Source of the DNA: Oscarella lobularis
Taxonomy: Eukaryota > Porifera > Homoscleromorpha > Homosclerophorida > Oscarellidae
Reading direction: 5' to 3'
Length of the DNA stretch: 64,000 nt
Assembly (NCBI RefSeq): GCF_947507565.1
Contig: NC_089188.1
Span: 124,001-188,000 of the forward strand
Below the pieces are notes generated by a model that saw nothing but the letters and a program-made list of their open reading frames with translations, was not told the origin of the DNA and ran no database searches. Shown here in pieces: positions 45,495-56,370 of this stretch (the first letter of the stretch is position 1; the number at the start of each line of letters is the position of its first letter). The translations under genes and the position numbers were made by a program.

Positions 45495-47755
45495 ATTGTC
45501 AATGCCTGGGCTAATCTTCCTTTGGTCTACCTCTTCTCCTTTCTCTTCAGCTCTCCCTACACTGGCTTTGCGATCATGGTTCTGATTCTCGTTCTCACTT
45601 CCTTGGTGCGAATGTTAGCATTTGAATTGTTTATGTAAGCATGATTCTTTTTTCTACAGCTGGGAACAATTCTCGTCTTTGTGTTCCTTATTATACCGGG
45701 TATTGATTTGCCAACTGCAGCTCACGTCTGTCGCTATATCTTCTTCCTTCAACCAAATTATGCGTACGTGATCAGCAGCATTGGCAAAGTAAAAGCTATG
45801 ACACATTTCTAGATTTAGTCAATCGTTATCCGAACGGTCCAGAAGCCCTGTTCAGTGTCAAACATGTTAGCTCTTTTCATCCTATATTTAGTATTCATAA
45901 TGTCTTCTGTTTTAGCTCGCAGTTCGGGTATTGAAAACACTTTTGCTTCCAATGAACTCTCTCTCACTCGTCCTGGAATCGGAGTTCCCGTTCTCTACCT
46001 CTTCTTTGAAGGCATCGTTTATTTTCTCTTAGTATTTCTCGTGCAGGTGAGCTCCTTACCGTGCACCAATGTAGTTTAAGGTTTGCATATATTTTAGTAT
46101 CGCTTCTTCATACCTATACAAGATGATCGAGCTTTAGCTGAGAGCACGCCTATCGACGAGGTATACACACGTGCCTTTTATGGCGACAGTTCTTGCAGTC
46201 TTTCTTGTGTTACTTAGGACGCCGATGTTGCTGCAGAAAGAGAGGCTGTCATGTCTCCTGATTTCGACGACACCTCTTCTATCGTCGTAGCTAAGAATCT
46301 TACTAAGGTATGTCATGAGGATTTGTCTTTGTGTTATAACAAGGTCTTCTCTCTCTTCTAGCAATATCGTAAAGCTGCTCAGCCAGCTGTCGATCATTTG
46401 ACGTTTAGCATTCCACGTGGCGAATGCTTTGGACTTCTTGGGCTCAATGGTACTTTAGAAAATTTTTCTATCACAGCATTTCTTTTCTGATGTGAGTCAG
46501 GTGCTCGTAAGACGACTACGTTTAAAATTCTGACTGGTGATTTGACGATGTTCGCTGGAACATCTTACATCGAAGGGCTTAATATCCGCTCCGATCTTCA
46601 TCGTGTGCAACGTCTAGTGGGATATTGTCCTCAGGTACAAAGACATTTTATTATACTTCTTTGCCTAATTTTTTTGATGTGTTTTTCTCAAGTTTGATTC
46701 TCTTATTGAGCGTTTAACTGGCCGTGAATATTTGACGTGCATCGCTCGACTTCGCGGTTACGTGCCCTCCTCTATCTCGGTAGTCGTGCAGAAGATCATA
46801 GATCGTCTTGATTTGAATGAATATGCAGACAGAACGTGTGGAACATACAGGTTGGCTAAGATCATGTATTCTGATTACTTGCACGTGTTTCTCTTTCTAT
46901 GTTAGCGGTGGCAATGAAAGAAAGTTGAGCACTGCCGTTGCACTTGTAGGAGATCCGTCAGTTGTTTTCTTGGTACGTTTCTCTTACTTTACTTGGCCTA
47001 TACTGACTAATAAGACGTGAAGGATGAACCCACACCTGGAATGGATCCTAAGGCTCGCCGTTTCCTATGGGATTGCTTAGTCGATGTACTCAAAGAAGGA
47101 CGAAGTATTGTCTTGACGTCTCATAGGTATGACTTGTTCCTCGATATCTCAATCTTTTTTTTTAATGTTCTTAATTCTCAGCATGAAAGAATGCGAAGCT
47201 CTGTGCACTCGTCTTGGAATTCTTGTCAACGGTCGTTTCAAATGCTTGGCAAGCATTCAGCACCTCAAAAACAGGTACACAAAAAAACAAAGAGCATTAG
47301 ACTCTATATCTTACATGTTTAAAGATTTGGCGGAGGGTTCTCTCTCACTGTCATTGTGGGAGAGGCAATGACAGACAACGTTCAAGCGCCGAACACCGCT
47401 ACCTCAACTGTGGCCATTATAATAAGACTTCATTCAAAGAAAGTTTCCTGGTGCGAAGTTGACTGATGAACATGGGGTACGTATTGCCTTCCGATGAATA
47501 TATTTTGTCTACTTTATTTTTTCGGCAGGGACAACTCGGATACGACTTGATGAGTGGTCAGCAGTGGTCCTACATTTTCGATTCTCTCGAGTCGGCTAGA
47601 GTCGATCAGGATCTCAATTTGGCTGGCTACAGTGTGAGCCAGACAACTCTCGAAGAAGTGAGTGTGCTGATTCACCCGTTTATTATAGCTATAGTATCGG
47701 GTTATTGTAACAGGTTTTTCTGCATTTTGCTAAAGAACAAAAGGAAGCTGACTAA
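45495..47755 (+). pseudogene. ABC transporter subfamily A, C-terminal half, 5'-truncated and damaged
   Basis: Fifteen exons encode the last membrane helices and the second nucleotide-binding domain of an ABCA-type lipid exporter. Seen in order: membrane segments (PYTGFAIMVLILVLTS, LGTILVFVFLIIPG, GIVYFLLVFLV), DEDV-like DADVAAEREAVM, Walker A region GLLGLNG|ARKTTT, Q-loop GYCPQFDSL, signature YSGGNERKLS, Walker [15 protein letters not shown]-loop LTSH, and the C-terminal YSVSQTTLEE|VFLHFAKEQ. Exon phases agree through 47274. Three defects: Walker A has Arg (codon 46506-46508) where the invariant Gly precedes Lys; the exon 47325-47476 needs a frameshift to reach FIQRKFPG; and the first transporter half is absent. 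Probably a decaying partial duplicate. Confidence 0.8.
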
Positions 47756-48239
47756 GTTTCACTTGTCGTCTGTAAACTGTCTTGTTTTCTTGTGCTGCCT
47801 ATTGTTTTTCTGTTCCGTTTTGCTTCGGTAAAAGGTGAGCCCACTTGTTCCCCTGTTTTCTTTGTTGCAGTAGACATTAGATAGAATATATGCCGCAATT
47901 TTAGAAGCATTCCTGATACGTAACCTTCTTAGGGACGACAGCATTTAAATATTCCATGATCTGTTGATACACGCGAGAGAACAGCAATTCGTTGAAACGT
48001 TTATTACAGTGTATTAATAATAAATTACCAAAACTAGACAACTAAAAATTTGTATATTGTTTCTTAATTAACTAGTAGCGCCAGCCAAACACACAGGAAA
48101 TGAAAAACTTGTCTAATCCTTAGACCTCCGCCCAATTTCTAAACAAATTGCCTAACCGATATAATCTTTTTTCAGATTTAGATAACCATTTTAGAATTCC
48201 GGCCAACCACCCTTTCACGTCCACCAAAAATTAAGAATC
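47756..48239. other. Spacer, left end of the duplicated kinase-cluster unit
   Basis: From about 47944 (TTTAAATATTCCATGATCT) the sequence is paralogous to 61040-61320, sharing ACACGCGAGAGAACAGCAATTCG and GTAGCGCCAGCCAAACACACAG. No coding region. Confidence 0.6.
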
Positions 48240-48687
48240 TTAAATTGAAAAAAGATTTTGATTTGAATATGATAAATCAAGAGCACATACTGCACGCATG
48301 GTCAAACTGTAAAAAACAACCTTGCAAAAATTCCTCATCGCACCGCTAAGTTTTCGTCCTGCCACAACGAAAGAAGCAAAGCCACTGACATTCACAGAAT
48401 AACTTGGACACTTATCTGATCCATCACAGGTAACGTCCTCCAATGACGTAACGACTCCAACGTCCATCCCACTGAGAGAAACCCTATAAAATGAGCATGG
48501 ATTCTAAACTAGAACCATTCCAAAGTACCTCACCTATCATAGTTGCCTTGAGATGTTTCAATTTCAATAATTAATTTCCTTTCTCCGTCCATGTATATAA
48601 AGAAGATATAGGAACTCAGGTAGAATGTCTCACAGGTGAGGAATCGGTTGGAGAGCCCAACGCTTTTGACAATTAATTTGGAAACGC
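48240..48687 (-). CDS. Two terminal exons of an unrecognised gene
   Basis: Minus-strand exons 48687-48534 and 48483-48240 with a 50-bp intron. The product includes LTCETFYLSSYIFFIYMDGE, VTCDGSDKCPSYSVNVSG and RKLSGAMRNFCKVVFYSL. The Cys pattern suggests an extracellular beta-rich domain, but I do not recognise the family. A degraded copy lies at about 61330-61730. No upstream exon found; it may be a fragment carried with the segmental duplication. Confidence 0.4.
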
Positions 48688-49030
48688 CTACAACCGTAAA
48701 AATGATTCAATTAGTCTAAATAATAAAATCAAACTCTGAAGTAGATTACATTAGTTTTAGGCTAAAACATTATCTGCAGAAAATAGATCCGGAAAATATT
48801 TTCTATTCCATCATTGTATGCTGCCTAAAGACGAGACCCTATTAATAACATTCAAAAAGAGAGAAAGGGGCCCCTCCTCTCTTTCTCTTTCTACTCTCTC
48901 TCATACCTCAGTTTCTTGTCTTCGTCGCTCGCCACCAGTCCAATTGATCTTCAGAGGTCTATTTGGCTTCTTCGTTGACGCCGAATTAACGATTTCGCTG
49001 CACAATTCAGTTTCCGCGAGAAAAGTTGTT
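48688..49030. promoter_or_regulatory. Shared 5' flank of the Kelch-kinase genes
   Basis: Conserved at the same place upstream of all three Kelch genes: GAGAAAGGGGCCCCTCCTCTC followed by TCTTTCTCT-rich sequence and TTGTCTTCGTCGCTCGCCACC (near 48864, 57417, 61912). A candidate promoter or 5' UTR region duplicated with each gene. Function inferred only from position and conservation. Confidence 0.4.
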
Positions 49031-49176
49031 CGCTGTGGCTAGAGTCACGGTAACGTAACTCACCGTAACTGTAACGAGGTAGCGCACGGTAACCTAGAGA
49101 GCTTAAAAGCGTTTTTCACGTACCTAACCCAACACTAACCCTAAACCTTACCGGTATCGGTGGCGGCCCCGCTCCG

Positions 49177-49256
49177 GGCTTAACCGCCCCAATGAGCATA
49201 GGTCGCAGAGGGGGGCTTCGCCCCCCTGGAACCACCATGCTACGGGCGGTTAAGCC
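49177..49256. repeat. Nested GC-rich hairpin
   Basis: Outer arms GGCTTAACCGCCC (49177-49189) and GGGCGGTTAAGCC (49244-49256) are perfectly complementary. Inside, GGGGGGCTTCGCCCCCC (49210-49226) forms a second tight stem. It may be structural in the element or in its RNA. Confidence 0.8.
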
Positions 49257-49330
49257 ACAGTCGCGGGTGATCGTATATCGCCGCTTAGGCACAGAGAAAA
49301 AAGAAGAAAAGAAAAAAAAAGAAAAAAAAA

Positions 49331-49431
49331 GATCACGCTTCGGGATTCGAACCAGCGACACGTCACGTGCCCGTTGTTCATGCATCCCCAGCGTCAGGCC
49401 AACCCACCTGCCCGTTGAGCTACCGCGAACC
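49331..49431 (-). ncRNA. tRNA-derived (SINE-like or pseudo-tRNA) segment
   Basis: On minus: GGTTCGCGGTAGCTCAACGG start with a Pol III A box (TAGCTCAACGG), a perfect B box (GGTTCGAATCC) about 60 nt on, then a T-run acting as a Pol III terminator. The acceptor stem does not pair well and the body is about 101 nt, so this is not a functional canonical tRNA. More likely a tRNA-derived module inside the mobile element. Confidence 0.55.
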
Positions 49432-49677
49432 TTGCGTAGGAGTCGATATCACATGCTCTTAACTACATCATTACCGTGACTCCAAGCCGTGAGAGTTGAG
49501 TCACGGTACCGTGACTCTAGACACAGCGAAAATCGTTTCACGGAGAAAACAGGTCGACAACCAGGACGATCTGTGTCTTATTCGATCATAATCGAACGGG
49601 CTCAATCCAGAATATTCCGTGAAACACACAAAGAAAAGGTGAACCTTTACTGCGCGTGCGCACTGGTTGTCAGAGTA

Positions 49678-52600
49678 ATGGCTTCGCTTCGTCAAAAACT
49701 TCGCAAAAACGACTTCTCCGACGACGACTCTCAAACCATCGCACCCGAGAAACGGCGTTCTCATGAATGCGCGTTGGTCGACGATCATCTTCATCTCTTC
49801 GGTGGCTTCGATGGATCAAAATTCTTTCCCCGCAATGAAATCTTTGTGATGAATGTTCGAAGAGCGAAAAAGAAGTGGATCCGTCGATTGACTCGTGGTC
49901 AAACGATTCCTCCACCTTGTGCGGGAGCACGATGTGTTGTCATCGACAAGATGATCTACTCATACGGGGGAATCACGGAAGAGGATCGTTTCCTGGGAAT
50001 CGTTTATCGTCTCGATCCGAAGAAAATGGAATGGATCGAAGTAGCGACGCCTATCGGAGGAAAGAAACCGCACGAACGCTCATACTGCTGTTTGTGTGCG
50101 ATTGGATCAAGAATGATCATGTTTGGGGGACAGAGCGAAAAGAAGATTCCTCGTGATCAACTCCAGTCTGGGGCAACTCAGGATGAATACGATTGGAGTA
50201 ATGATATTTATGAATTTCAACTTGAAGAGGGAAATGAAAAAGGTGACTCGATTTAATATCAATTTGATAATAATTTGAAATATAAACTAGGAATGTGGTT
50301 GGATTTGGAATTAAGTGGAACACGACCAAAACCACTTGTTTTCGCTGCCATGGCAGCCGTTGACGAGCATCGAGCATTACTTCATGGAAGGGACGTGGAG
50401 AATGAATCTCACTCTATTTTATTAGATTTAAATCGCAAAGTAAACCTGTGTAGTTAAATAATAAATCTGTTTAGCAATATTTTTAGTTGTGGACAATCAT
50501 TGATTTCAATGTGAAACCATCACCAAGACATGGCCATACAATTTGTCAATTACTGACAGAAGGATTAGAAGACGAATCATTTTGTCTTGTCGTTGGCGGT
50601 AAAATTGTCGACAAAACAAATTCTGACTATGTTTACATTCTGGATTGTGACAATTCCAAAGCATATGAGGTTGTTATAATTTTACTTTTATTGAATGTTT
50701 AATGATTATTTGTTAAGATGGACGTCGATCCGCAATTGGGAATAGTTATGATGCACACATGTCATTGTGTGCAGAACGAAGACAAGACTACAGACGTCAT
50801 TGTCTCAGGTGGTGTTGAATTCGTCTCCTCTTGGCTGTCTTCGTTCCGGCCTATTCTTAGCGGTTTTCATCTTGGCAGTAACGTGCTGTAATTATTATAA
50901 CCAACGTCTAAATAATGAATTTTTTAGACGTGAAGAACGAGCCGTACATGAAAATTAAACGAGAAATTCTCTCGTCGAGACGGGCGTCAGTTCGTGCAGC
51001 AACTTCATATCCGCGTCTTTCACTTCCAAGTGACAGAGAAGATATTGAAATGATGCAACGCGAGCTCGAGCATTTGCGACGAAGGTGCTCTGAATTGACC
51101 GAAGAAAAATCGTCTATCAGGTTATATATTATGTTGTATTCTATTGTAAAGTATAACGTAATTTTTTGTCTTTTAGGAATGAACTGGTCTCTGTGCAAAG
51201 TCTCCTGCAAAAGGAAATCACTCAGATTAGGTTAGTTAATTTTGTAAATATCGTTTATCTTTTAATTTCAATCATAACGGGAATTTTATTACTTTCAGAG
51301 AAGAACTGACCTCTTCTCATCGTCTTGTTGAGCGTAAAGACGGAGAAATTGCACATATCAGGTTATTGATGGAAAGTAATAAATTAATTTTGTTTCATCT
51401 TTTAATTATAGGCGAGAATTGGCGTCTGTTCAAAGAGAAGCATCTATTGCTCAACGTCGTCTTGAACAGGAAAAAGACCAACAGATTGCTTCAATTCGGT
51501 AGCCACGAAAAAATAGGCTTAGCCAATAGTTGATATATTTATTGGTTTTAGAGGGGAACTGGCCACTTCTCAACGGCTTGCACAGGATAAAGACGGAGTG
51601 ATTGCTCGCATCAGGTCATTGAAAATAATTCCTAATAAATAAAATAATCAATTTATTAGGAAATAGTGATATTAATAATAGTCTCTCTAATGTTATGTAC
51701 TGTAGAGGAGAATTGGACGTTTCTGTGACGCACTGGAGAACCCTTGAAGCATCTTGCAACGAAATGAGACGAACCCTGGACGATTTCACTGACGTGTTGA
51801 ACATCAATCGCGATGATGTTCACGTGACTGACCAAAAACTGGGTTCCGGAGGATTTGCAAGTAAATTCTATTTAATTAAGAAATATTTCAGACCTCACCA
51901 ATTGCATTCAGGCGTTTCAGTTGGCCGATGGCGCGGAGTGACAGTGGCCGTGAAAAAGATTCACGACCTCATCACGAATCGTCGAAACATGGCAATGTTC
52001 AAACAAGAAGTTCTCGTCTGCAGTCGACTTCATCATCCCAATATCATGACCGTTTGCGGAGCGGTGATGACCGAAAGAGTTCCTTTTCAAATGATCATGG
52101 AATTACTCGAGGGATCGGTTGGTGAAGTCATCACAGCCTCTCACGCTTCCGAGTCTTATTTGACTATTTACGAGCAGCTGTCTATTGCCATGGACATGAC
52201 GTCAGGAATCGCATATCTTCATCAGAATCGTCCTCGTCCCTACATCCACGGAGACATTCGTCCTTCAAATGTCCTCGTTACAAAAGATATGAAAGTGAAA
52301 GTAGGTGACTTGGGAGCAGCTCATCTCATCGAGAGTTCTCTGTCCGCTGGCCCACTCAGTCCTCCTTATCTCGCTCCAGAAAGAGTGCCGCGTGCTGACG
52401 GCACTGCCGCTTCAAGCACGTTGAGCAGTGACGTCTATAGCGTGGGAGTGTCTCTTATTGAAATATTCACGGGTGAGGGTCCTGTACCAGAAGTGAGGCA
52501 CACTCAATTGGCCTCTCTTGCTAATCGTCCTAACTTATTAATGCTCTGCTCTCGCTTGATTGATTGTAACCCGGCCAATCGACCCCTAGCCCAATCATGC

Positions 52601-52738
52601 TTCGAAACGCTTTTAGCTGAGTTTGTTCAGAATAAAAGTCGCTTGGCAGCGTTAGGGGGGATCGCCTCAAACCGAATGGTGAAGGGTGTGTTTGAAGGAG
52701 ACGCTCACAAAGTCGTATTTCCAGGACTTTTCTATTAG
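49678..52738 (+). CDS. Gene A: Kelch - micro-exon coiled coil - non-RD kinase
   Basis: Eleven exons: 49678-50242, 50291-50439, 50487-50669, 50718-50877, 50928-51120, 51177-51230, 51299-51361, 51412-51498, 51552-51614, 51706-51860, 51912-52738, summing to 833 codons in frame. The N-terminal half has Kelch-type beta-propeller repeats (HLHLFGGFDGS, MIYSYGG, RMIMFGG, FCLVVGG with following Tyr/Trp strands). Then comes a coiled coil, one exon per 18-29 residues, most ending in IR and starting with E-L-x-S. The last two exons carry a kinase: LGSGGFA loop, VAVKK, HHPNI, HGDIRPSNVLV (non-RD), VGDLGAAH (DLG for DFG), LAPER, SDVYSVGVSLIEIFTG. Catalytic Lys, Asp and Asn are kept, so activity is plausible; closest feel is TKL/IRAK-RIPK. 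No signal or membrane segment, so cytosolic. Kelch probably binds a partner and the coil oligomerises; this is inference. Confidence 0.9.
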
Positions 52739-52898
52739 TCTCAAATTTTTAATTGTTATTGTTGATTCTTTGGTGTTCGGTTTCGTGTTCGTAAGTTTCT
52801 GTATTTTTGATAAATTCTCTGCTTTTACGTTACGAAGACACACTATTTTCTCAGGTGCAGCGTTATTTTTGTAAATAAACCCTTTACTTTTTGCACAG

Positions 52899-53485
52899 GG
52901 TAAAGACGGAGTGATTGCTCAAATCAGGTCATTGAGAATAATGCTTCATAAATAAATTATTAAATGATGTTTTACCTCTTTACAAAATAAAAAGATAAAT
53001 GTTTATTGATAACGTGAAGTGTTTTTAATTTAGAGAAGAACTGACGTCTTCCCAACGTCGTCTGCAGGTTAAAGAAAAAGAAATTATTCAAATAAGGTAT
53101 TATCCGTTCTGTGAACCACTTGCTCCAAGGGAAGGTTATTCTGTTTTTATAGGAAAGAACTCGCTGGTTCTAGACTAGGAGGTGAAAAGAGATAGTGTAG
53201 TTTTTGGCTTCATCACATTCAGTTCTTGCAGATGCACTTCCAAAGGAAATCAACAAGTTCCTCATTCACGTCGACGTCGTGACACTAGTAGCGGCAAAAT
53301 GGCAAAGGTTTGCTGTTTGTTTGGGACATCAAGGCAATGCCATACCGCAGTACAAAGAAAAGTCTGATGAGAATTTTATTCGGGCTATGATGATCATAGA
53401 GGATTGGGTAGCAAAACGCGGTCGAGAGGCAACGGCAAATGCTCTTACTGAAGCGTGTGAGGGAGTGTGGCATTCACAAAGATAA
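52899..53485 (+). CDS. Orphan coil micro-exons and a Death-domain exon downstream of gene A
   Basis: After the gene A stop and an AATAAA (about 52875) come more exons: a relic micro-exon (52899-52927, truncated so that its internal TTGCACAG looks like an acceptor), a full 63-bp coil exon (53034-53096), a 29-bp exon (53153-53181) and a terminal exon (53223-53485). The last encodes a Death domain: VAAKWQRFAVCLGHQGN, IPQYKEKS, MMIIEDWVAKRGREATANAL. Death domains self-associate in immune and apoptosis signalling. There is no initiator, but the 53034 exon has the same phase 2 as the gene A coil exons, so a transcript skipping the kinase exons would read Kelch-coil-Death in frame. A separate gene missing its 5' end is the alternative. 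Confidence 0.7.
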
Positions 53486-53667
53486 CATTGAAGCTGCTTA
53501 TAGAAAGAAGTCGAAGTCGTGAAATTTCTCCATAATTAATTTCTTGCCTTTGTTTTAAATTTTGTTTTTACTTTTTTGTACAGTGTATGATTTTTGCTTT
53601 TTTTGATTGCGCTTCTGTGTTTGCGATTGCGCAAATTGTCGTTGCTAGGCATGTGACTGTTTACAAC

Positions 53668-56370
53668 ATGGCGACGACAAGACGATCTCCGATCTTAACG
53701 CGGAGAAACACTAGCGGCTCAACGGCATCAAAATCACTGAGTTCGCCGAGACCACAACGCAAATACCTTCCAGGGGGATCGCCTCGCCAGTTACCGCCCG
53801 ATCCTCGCCCTAAACAGACATCCAGCTACAAAAACGAGTCAATGAGAGCGCTAGCCGGCCGCCACGAGCTAGTAAAAGCAACTACGCAATTCAGGAACGA
53901 CGCCAGTTCACGAAATTACAGCACAGGCACTCGCTACGATGACGTCCCTGCTTCCACACCAAGAATTCCTCTAGTGGGAGTGTCTAAAGCATTAGATGCG
54001 AGCCAGATTTATACAGGCTCTGATTATAGTCGCAGCTCTCTTCGACGATCAAATAGCATCGAATCGATTCCATCTCATGTGACTGTAACTCGTTCGCGTT
54101 CGAATTCGTCAAAAGACGATTTTCTACTGCGAGAAACGAAACTCACGTCATTATCAAGAGAAAAAATCGACTTGGGACGAGATCGTGGCAATACTCCAAC
54201 GACGTTAGTGAGAGGCAGTGTTAGCTATTAATTAATATGTATACTTTAAGTTCTTACGTGTTTTTTTGAAATCAGAGAAGAACTGACGTCTTCTCATCGT
54301 CTGGTACAGCATGAAGACGGAGAAATAGCTCAGATCAGGTTATTTATTGAAAGTAGTAAATTTATTTAGTGACGTACATATTTTTTATTCAGGAATGAAC
54401 TGGGCTCTGCCCAGCGTCTTCTGAAAGGTAAAAACGAAGAAATCACTGAAATGAGGTTAGAATAAATATTGTGAATGTAGTCAATCGTTATGTTGCCTTC
54501 GTTTTGTGTAATGTAATTTTTATCGTGATTTTTGTGATTATAGAGAAGAACTGGCCTCTTTTCATCGTCTTGTTGAGCGAAAAGACGGAGAAATTACTCT
54601 GATCAGGTTATTTATTTAAAGTAATTTAAATTTGATGTCAGCTTCTAATTATAGGCAAGAATTGGCGTCCGTTCAAAGAGAAGCATCATTAGCTCAACAT
54701 CGTTTTGAACAGCAAATTTTTCGAAAAGACCAACAGATTTCATCCATTAGGTTTTTAAAGAAACCTTATTAAATATATTTACCATAATAAATATGATAAA
54801 TATTATAGTACTCTTACCACATATTATTGTCTTTAGAGAGGAACTGACGTTAGTGCAACGTTACAGTGTCACTTAAATCTGAGCGTGATTTTTTGTAACT
54901 TCAGAGGAGAAGTGACCTCTTCTCATCGTCTTGTTCAGCAGAAAGACGACGAAATGGCACAAATCAGGTTATTCAATAAATGTATTTGGTGTCAGCTTTT
55001 AAATAATAGGCAAGAATTGGCTTCTGTTCAAAGTGAAGCGTATATAGCTCAACGTCGTCTTGAACAGCAAAAAGACGAACAGATTTCTTCTATTTGGTTT
55101 TGAAGAGATTTATGATTTAGACGGTTATTGACATATTTATTGGGTCTACCATAGGCAAGAACTGGCCTCTTCTCAACGCCTTGCACAGCGTAAGGATGAA
55201 GACATAGTTCATATCAGGTGATTGAAATAATAATGTAAATAGTTAATACATAGCGATGTTTCTTAATTTTATATTTTTCAGGGAGGAACTCTTCACATCT
55301 CAACGCCTTGTCGAACAAAAAAATGAAGAAATTGCAGTTTTTTTGATGCGCTATGAATCCCTAGAGGCGTCCCGTGACGAGATAAAAGGAAACCTCGACG
55401 CATTCACTGACGTGCTAAACATCAATTCCGATGAAGTCCATCTCTCAGATAAAAGTCTTGGCTCGGGATCATTTGCAGGTAGACACACTACAGATTATGA
55501 TTCATATTTAAAACTAATATCGCTTAAATAACTCAATCAGGCGTTTCTGTTGGGCGTTGGCGCGAAATGCGAGTCGCCGTCAAAAAAATTCACGAGCTCA
55601 TCATAAGTCAACGCAACGAAGCAATGTTCAAACGAGAAGTTGTCGTATGCAGTCGTCTCCACCATCCCAATATCATGGTCGTATGTGGAGCGGTCATGAC
55701 CGAAGGAGCACCCCTTCAAATCGTCATGGAATTACTCGAGGGATCGGTGAGCGAAGTCATCGACGCCGCTCACGCTTCCAGGTCCTATCTGACCATTTAC
55801 GAGCAGCTGTCTATTGCCATGGATATGACGTCAGGAATCGCATATCTTCATCAGATTCGTCCTCGACCCTACGTCCACGGTGACATCCGCCCGTCGAATG
55901 TTCTCGTAACACGAGACATGAAGGTGAAAATAGGTGATTTAGGAGCGGCGCACATTATCGAGAGTTCTCTGTCCGCTGGTCCAATGAGCCCTCCTTATCT
56001 CGCTCCAGAAAGAGCGCCGCTGTCTGGCGGCACTGCCACTTCGAGCACGTTGAGTAGCGACGTTTACAGCATGGGCGTTTCATTACTTGAAATATTCACG
56101 GGTGTGGGTCCTATTCCAGAAGAGAGGCACACTCAGTTGGGTCTTCTCGCTAATCGTTCCAATTTATTCGTACTCTGCAGTCGTTTAATAAGTCGCGATC
56201 CCGCTAAACGATTGTCAGCACAAACGTGTTTTGAAACGCTCAAAATTTATTTTGGTCAACATGAAAAGCATTTGTCTGAACTTGAACTTGTAACAGCGAA
56301 ACGGTTGGTTAATGGGGTGTTTGAGAAAGACACTCACAAAGTCATTCTCCTCAATATTTCCTTGAACTAA
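53668..56370 (+). CDS. Gene 2: basic N-terminus - expanded micro-exon coiled coil - non-RD kinase
   Basis: Exons 53668-54203, 54276-54338, 54393-54455, 54544-54606, 54655-54750, 54905-54967, 55010-55096, 55155-55217, 55282-55478, 55541-56370, summing to 687 codons in frame when the degenerate exon at 54837 is skipped. The first exon replaces Kelch with a Ser/Arg/Pro-rich basic region (MATTRRSPILTRRN; SRSSLRRSNSIES), probably disordered and phosphorylated. An in-frame upstream ATG at 53587 is possible. Coil exons have 21, 21, 21, 32, 21, 29 and 21 residues, more than in gene A. Kinase motifs as in gene A: VAVKKIHEL, HGDIRPSNVLV, IGDLGAAH, LAPER. The first donor (AC|GTTAGT) is chosen for phase and is the weakest boundary. 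Confidence 0.85.
54837..54877 (+). pseudogene. Degenerate micro-exon inside gene 2
   Basis: An acceptor (CTTTAG) and start EELTLVQRY match the coil exons and the first residues of the last coil exon of gene B (EELTSVQRQ), but the frame hits TAA after about 13 codons and no phase-2 donor is present. A decayed exon, or a remnant of a lost kinase-linked coil exon. Confidence 0.6.

Larger units (their letters stand above)
49031..49528. mobile_element. Non-autonomous MULE-like element (498 bp) in the 5' flank of gene A
   Basis: Ends CGCTGTGGCTAGAGTCACGGT and its near-complement ACCGTGACTCTAGACACAGCG form about 22-bp TIRs. It is absent from the matching place upstream of genes B and C, where the flanks join directly. 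The first 19 bp match 16 of 19 with the MULE TIR at 23234. Flanks AAAAGTTGTT and AAAATCGTTT may be an eroded 9-10-bp target duplication. Interior: CGGTAAC subrepeats, a nested GC-rich hairpin, and a tRNA-like segment with Pol III signals. Confidence 0.75.

Noticed and set aside
49331-49431. Functional tRNA gene
   Set aside because: A and B boxes are present, but the acceptor stem does not pair and the length is abnormal; called as a tRNA-derived segment instead.
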